Assembly: GCA_013112725.1 (NCBI GenBank)
Contig: JABFFZ010000033.1
Coordinates: forward strand, 1 to 52,315
Length of the DNA stretch: 52,315 nucleotides
Reading direction: 5' to 3'
Source: Chloroflexota bacterium
GTDB lineage: Bacteria; Chloroflexota; Anaerolineae; Promineifilales; Promineifilaceae
A model generated the notes under the pieces. The model was not told where the DNA came from. It saw only the letters and a program-made list of their open reading frames with translations, and did not search any database. This document shows positions 51,802 through 52,315 of the stretch, piece by piece; the first letter of the stretch is position 1, and each line of letters starts with the position of its first letter. The translations under genes and the position numbers were made by a program.

Positions 51802-51814
51802 CATCGTCTATAAT
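51787..51814 (+). promoter_or_regulatory. Promoter of tRNA-Pro
   Basis: TTGCAT (51787-51792), a 16-base spacer and a perfect TATAAT (51809-51814). The expected start (about 51821) precedes the tRNA by a few bases. The promoter overlaps the end of the stress-protein gene. Confidence 0.7.
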
Positions 51815-51824
51815 CCGCCCTGTT

Positions 51825-51898
<74 letters not shown>

Positions 51899-51908
51899 CA
51901 GGAAAGAG

Positions 51909-51944
51909 AAAACGGCCGTTACTTGTCAGAGTAACGGCCGTTTT
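51909..51944 (+). terminator. Terminator after tRNA-Pro, made of two ACGGCCGT copies
   Basis: AAAACGGCCGTTAC (51909-51922) pairs with GTAACGGCCGTTTT (51931-51944), followed by three further T. Each arm contains the octamer ACGGCCGT, as in the terminator at 7062-7096. Confidence 0.9.
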
Positions 51945-51984
51945 TTTCTGAATCAGCTCTCTTGTTGTTCGAGTTTAGAAAAAT

Positions 51985-52015
51985 AAGGGTGGTCTACGAC
52001 AAGTAAACCACCCTT
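51985..52015. other. Hairpin before the IS3 end
   Basis: AAGGGTGGT (51985-51993) pairs with ACCACCCTT (52007-52015) around 13 bases. It is a possible terminator for transcripts coming from either side. Confidence 0.5.
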
Positions 52016-52052
52016 TGGTAAACTGTGTTGTTATGAATGACAATACAGTTAC

Positions 52053-52315
52053 TGGGGTTCCCCCATTTTAGTGGACACAGATAGTAGTCATACCGCCAAT
52101 ACCTGTTGCTGATAGCTGGCTTCATAGGCTTGCGGGCTGACATATCCTAAGGCAGGGTGTCGTCGTTGACGATTATAGAAGCCTTCGATGTAAAAGAAAA
52201 TATCAGTCATTGCCTCCTCTCGGCTGAGATAAACCGTTTGATAAATCAACTCCATTTTCAGGGTACTAAAGAAGCTTTCGGCCACGGCATTGTCGTAGCA
52301 GTTGCCGGCGCCACT
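52053..52315 (-). mobile_element. IS3-family insertion sequence, one end (cut by window edge)
   Basis: The outer end TGGGGTTCCCCCATTTTAGTGGACAC (52053-52078, quoted in parts: TGGGGTTCCCCC, ATTTTAGTGGACAC) has the look of an IS3/IS150-type terminal inverted repeat, with GTGTCCACT on the minus strand. The transposase gene begins just inside it. Confidence 0.75.
52088..52315 (-). CDS. IS3-family transposase OrfB, C-terminal end (partial)
   Basis: On the minus strand the window edge starts with SGAGNCYDNAVAESFFSTLK, the end of the rve integrase core with the DN-AES-FFSTLK signature and its catalytic Glu. MELIYQTVYLSREEAMTDIF and YNRQRRHPALGYVSPQAYE, typical of IS3 OrfB C-termini, follow. It continues beyond 52315, so the start and OrfA are not seen. 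The gene ends 10 bases before the terminal repeat. No ACGGCCGT is present. Confidence 0.9.
   Translation of the reverse strand, partial: SGAGNCYDNAVAESFFSTLKMELIYQTVYLSREEAMTDIFFYIEGFYNRQRRHPALGYVSPQAYEASYQQQVLAV

Overview
The window looks like chromosomal DNA of a filamentous or environmental member of the Chloroflexota (Anaerolineae/Ardenticatenia-like). This is inferred from gene types, not a database search: a BTAD-NB-ARC-TPR regulator, GAF-rich sensor kinases, lipoproteins with SH3b and META domains, an FhaA/FhaB pair, DUF2277, a K+-independent membrane pyrophosphatase, and secreted proteins carrying a YLPVIVKP-type motif. Intergenic spaces are full of repeats. The 8-base palindrome ACGGCCGT occurs about 90 times by eye, against one or two expected by chance.

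Layout. 1-2400: insertion-sequence debris (partial ISAs1-like transposase, complete IS110-family transposase) and a dispersed repeat. 2587-3643: a PadR regulator with a clear promoter and duplicated operator, then a DUF6958-like small protein. 3861-7019: an SCP2/archaeal-type thiolase and a GAF-GAF histidine kinase. 7117-8898: a lipoprotein gene readable only through three in-frame TGA codons. 9358-15923: a likely purine-oxidation operon of a fused xanthine dehydrogenase-type molybdoenzyme, an embedded VapBC toxin-antitoxin pair, an 8-oxoguanine/guanine deaminase-like amidohydrolase, a small unknown protein overlapping a C39-like protease, and an LLM-class oxidoreductase. 15920-22635: a BTAD regulator with a divergent small protein, an HtrA-like lipoprotein protease, and an FHA pair. 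22632-26496: aminotransferase, VOC protein, protein phosphatase, small membrane proteins (one frameshifted) and a CoA-binding protein. 26631-32133: a GAF-PAS-GAF kinase, then glucose-6-phosphate isomerase and glucose-6-phosphate dehydrogenase. 32374-37194: a surface protein with SdrD-B repeats, a PPDK_N-domain protein, DUF2277 and a kinase. 37447-39786: the pyrophosphatase, whose N-terminus contains an in-frame TGA. 39948-42101: two unknown proteins and a 21-bp tandem array. 42262-45976: a D-aminoacylase-type amidohydrolase and a two-component pair. 46125-51801: a secreted unknown protein, a LonC-like protease and a universal stress protein. 51787-51944: tRNA-Pro(CGG) with promoter and terminator. 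52053-end: the end of an IS3-family element.

The most interesting signals are four in-frame TGA codons at probable Trp positions in two genes, although TGA is plainly a normal stop in at least ten others; the ACGGCCGT octamer; a hairpin element in three copies with compensatory stem changes; and a class of intergenic hairpins built from short repeated words, where the word differs between loci but the architecture is the same. All functions are inferred from sequence recognition alone.
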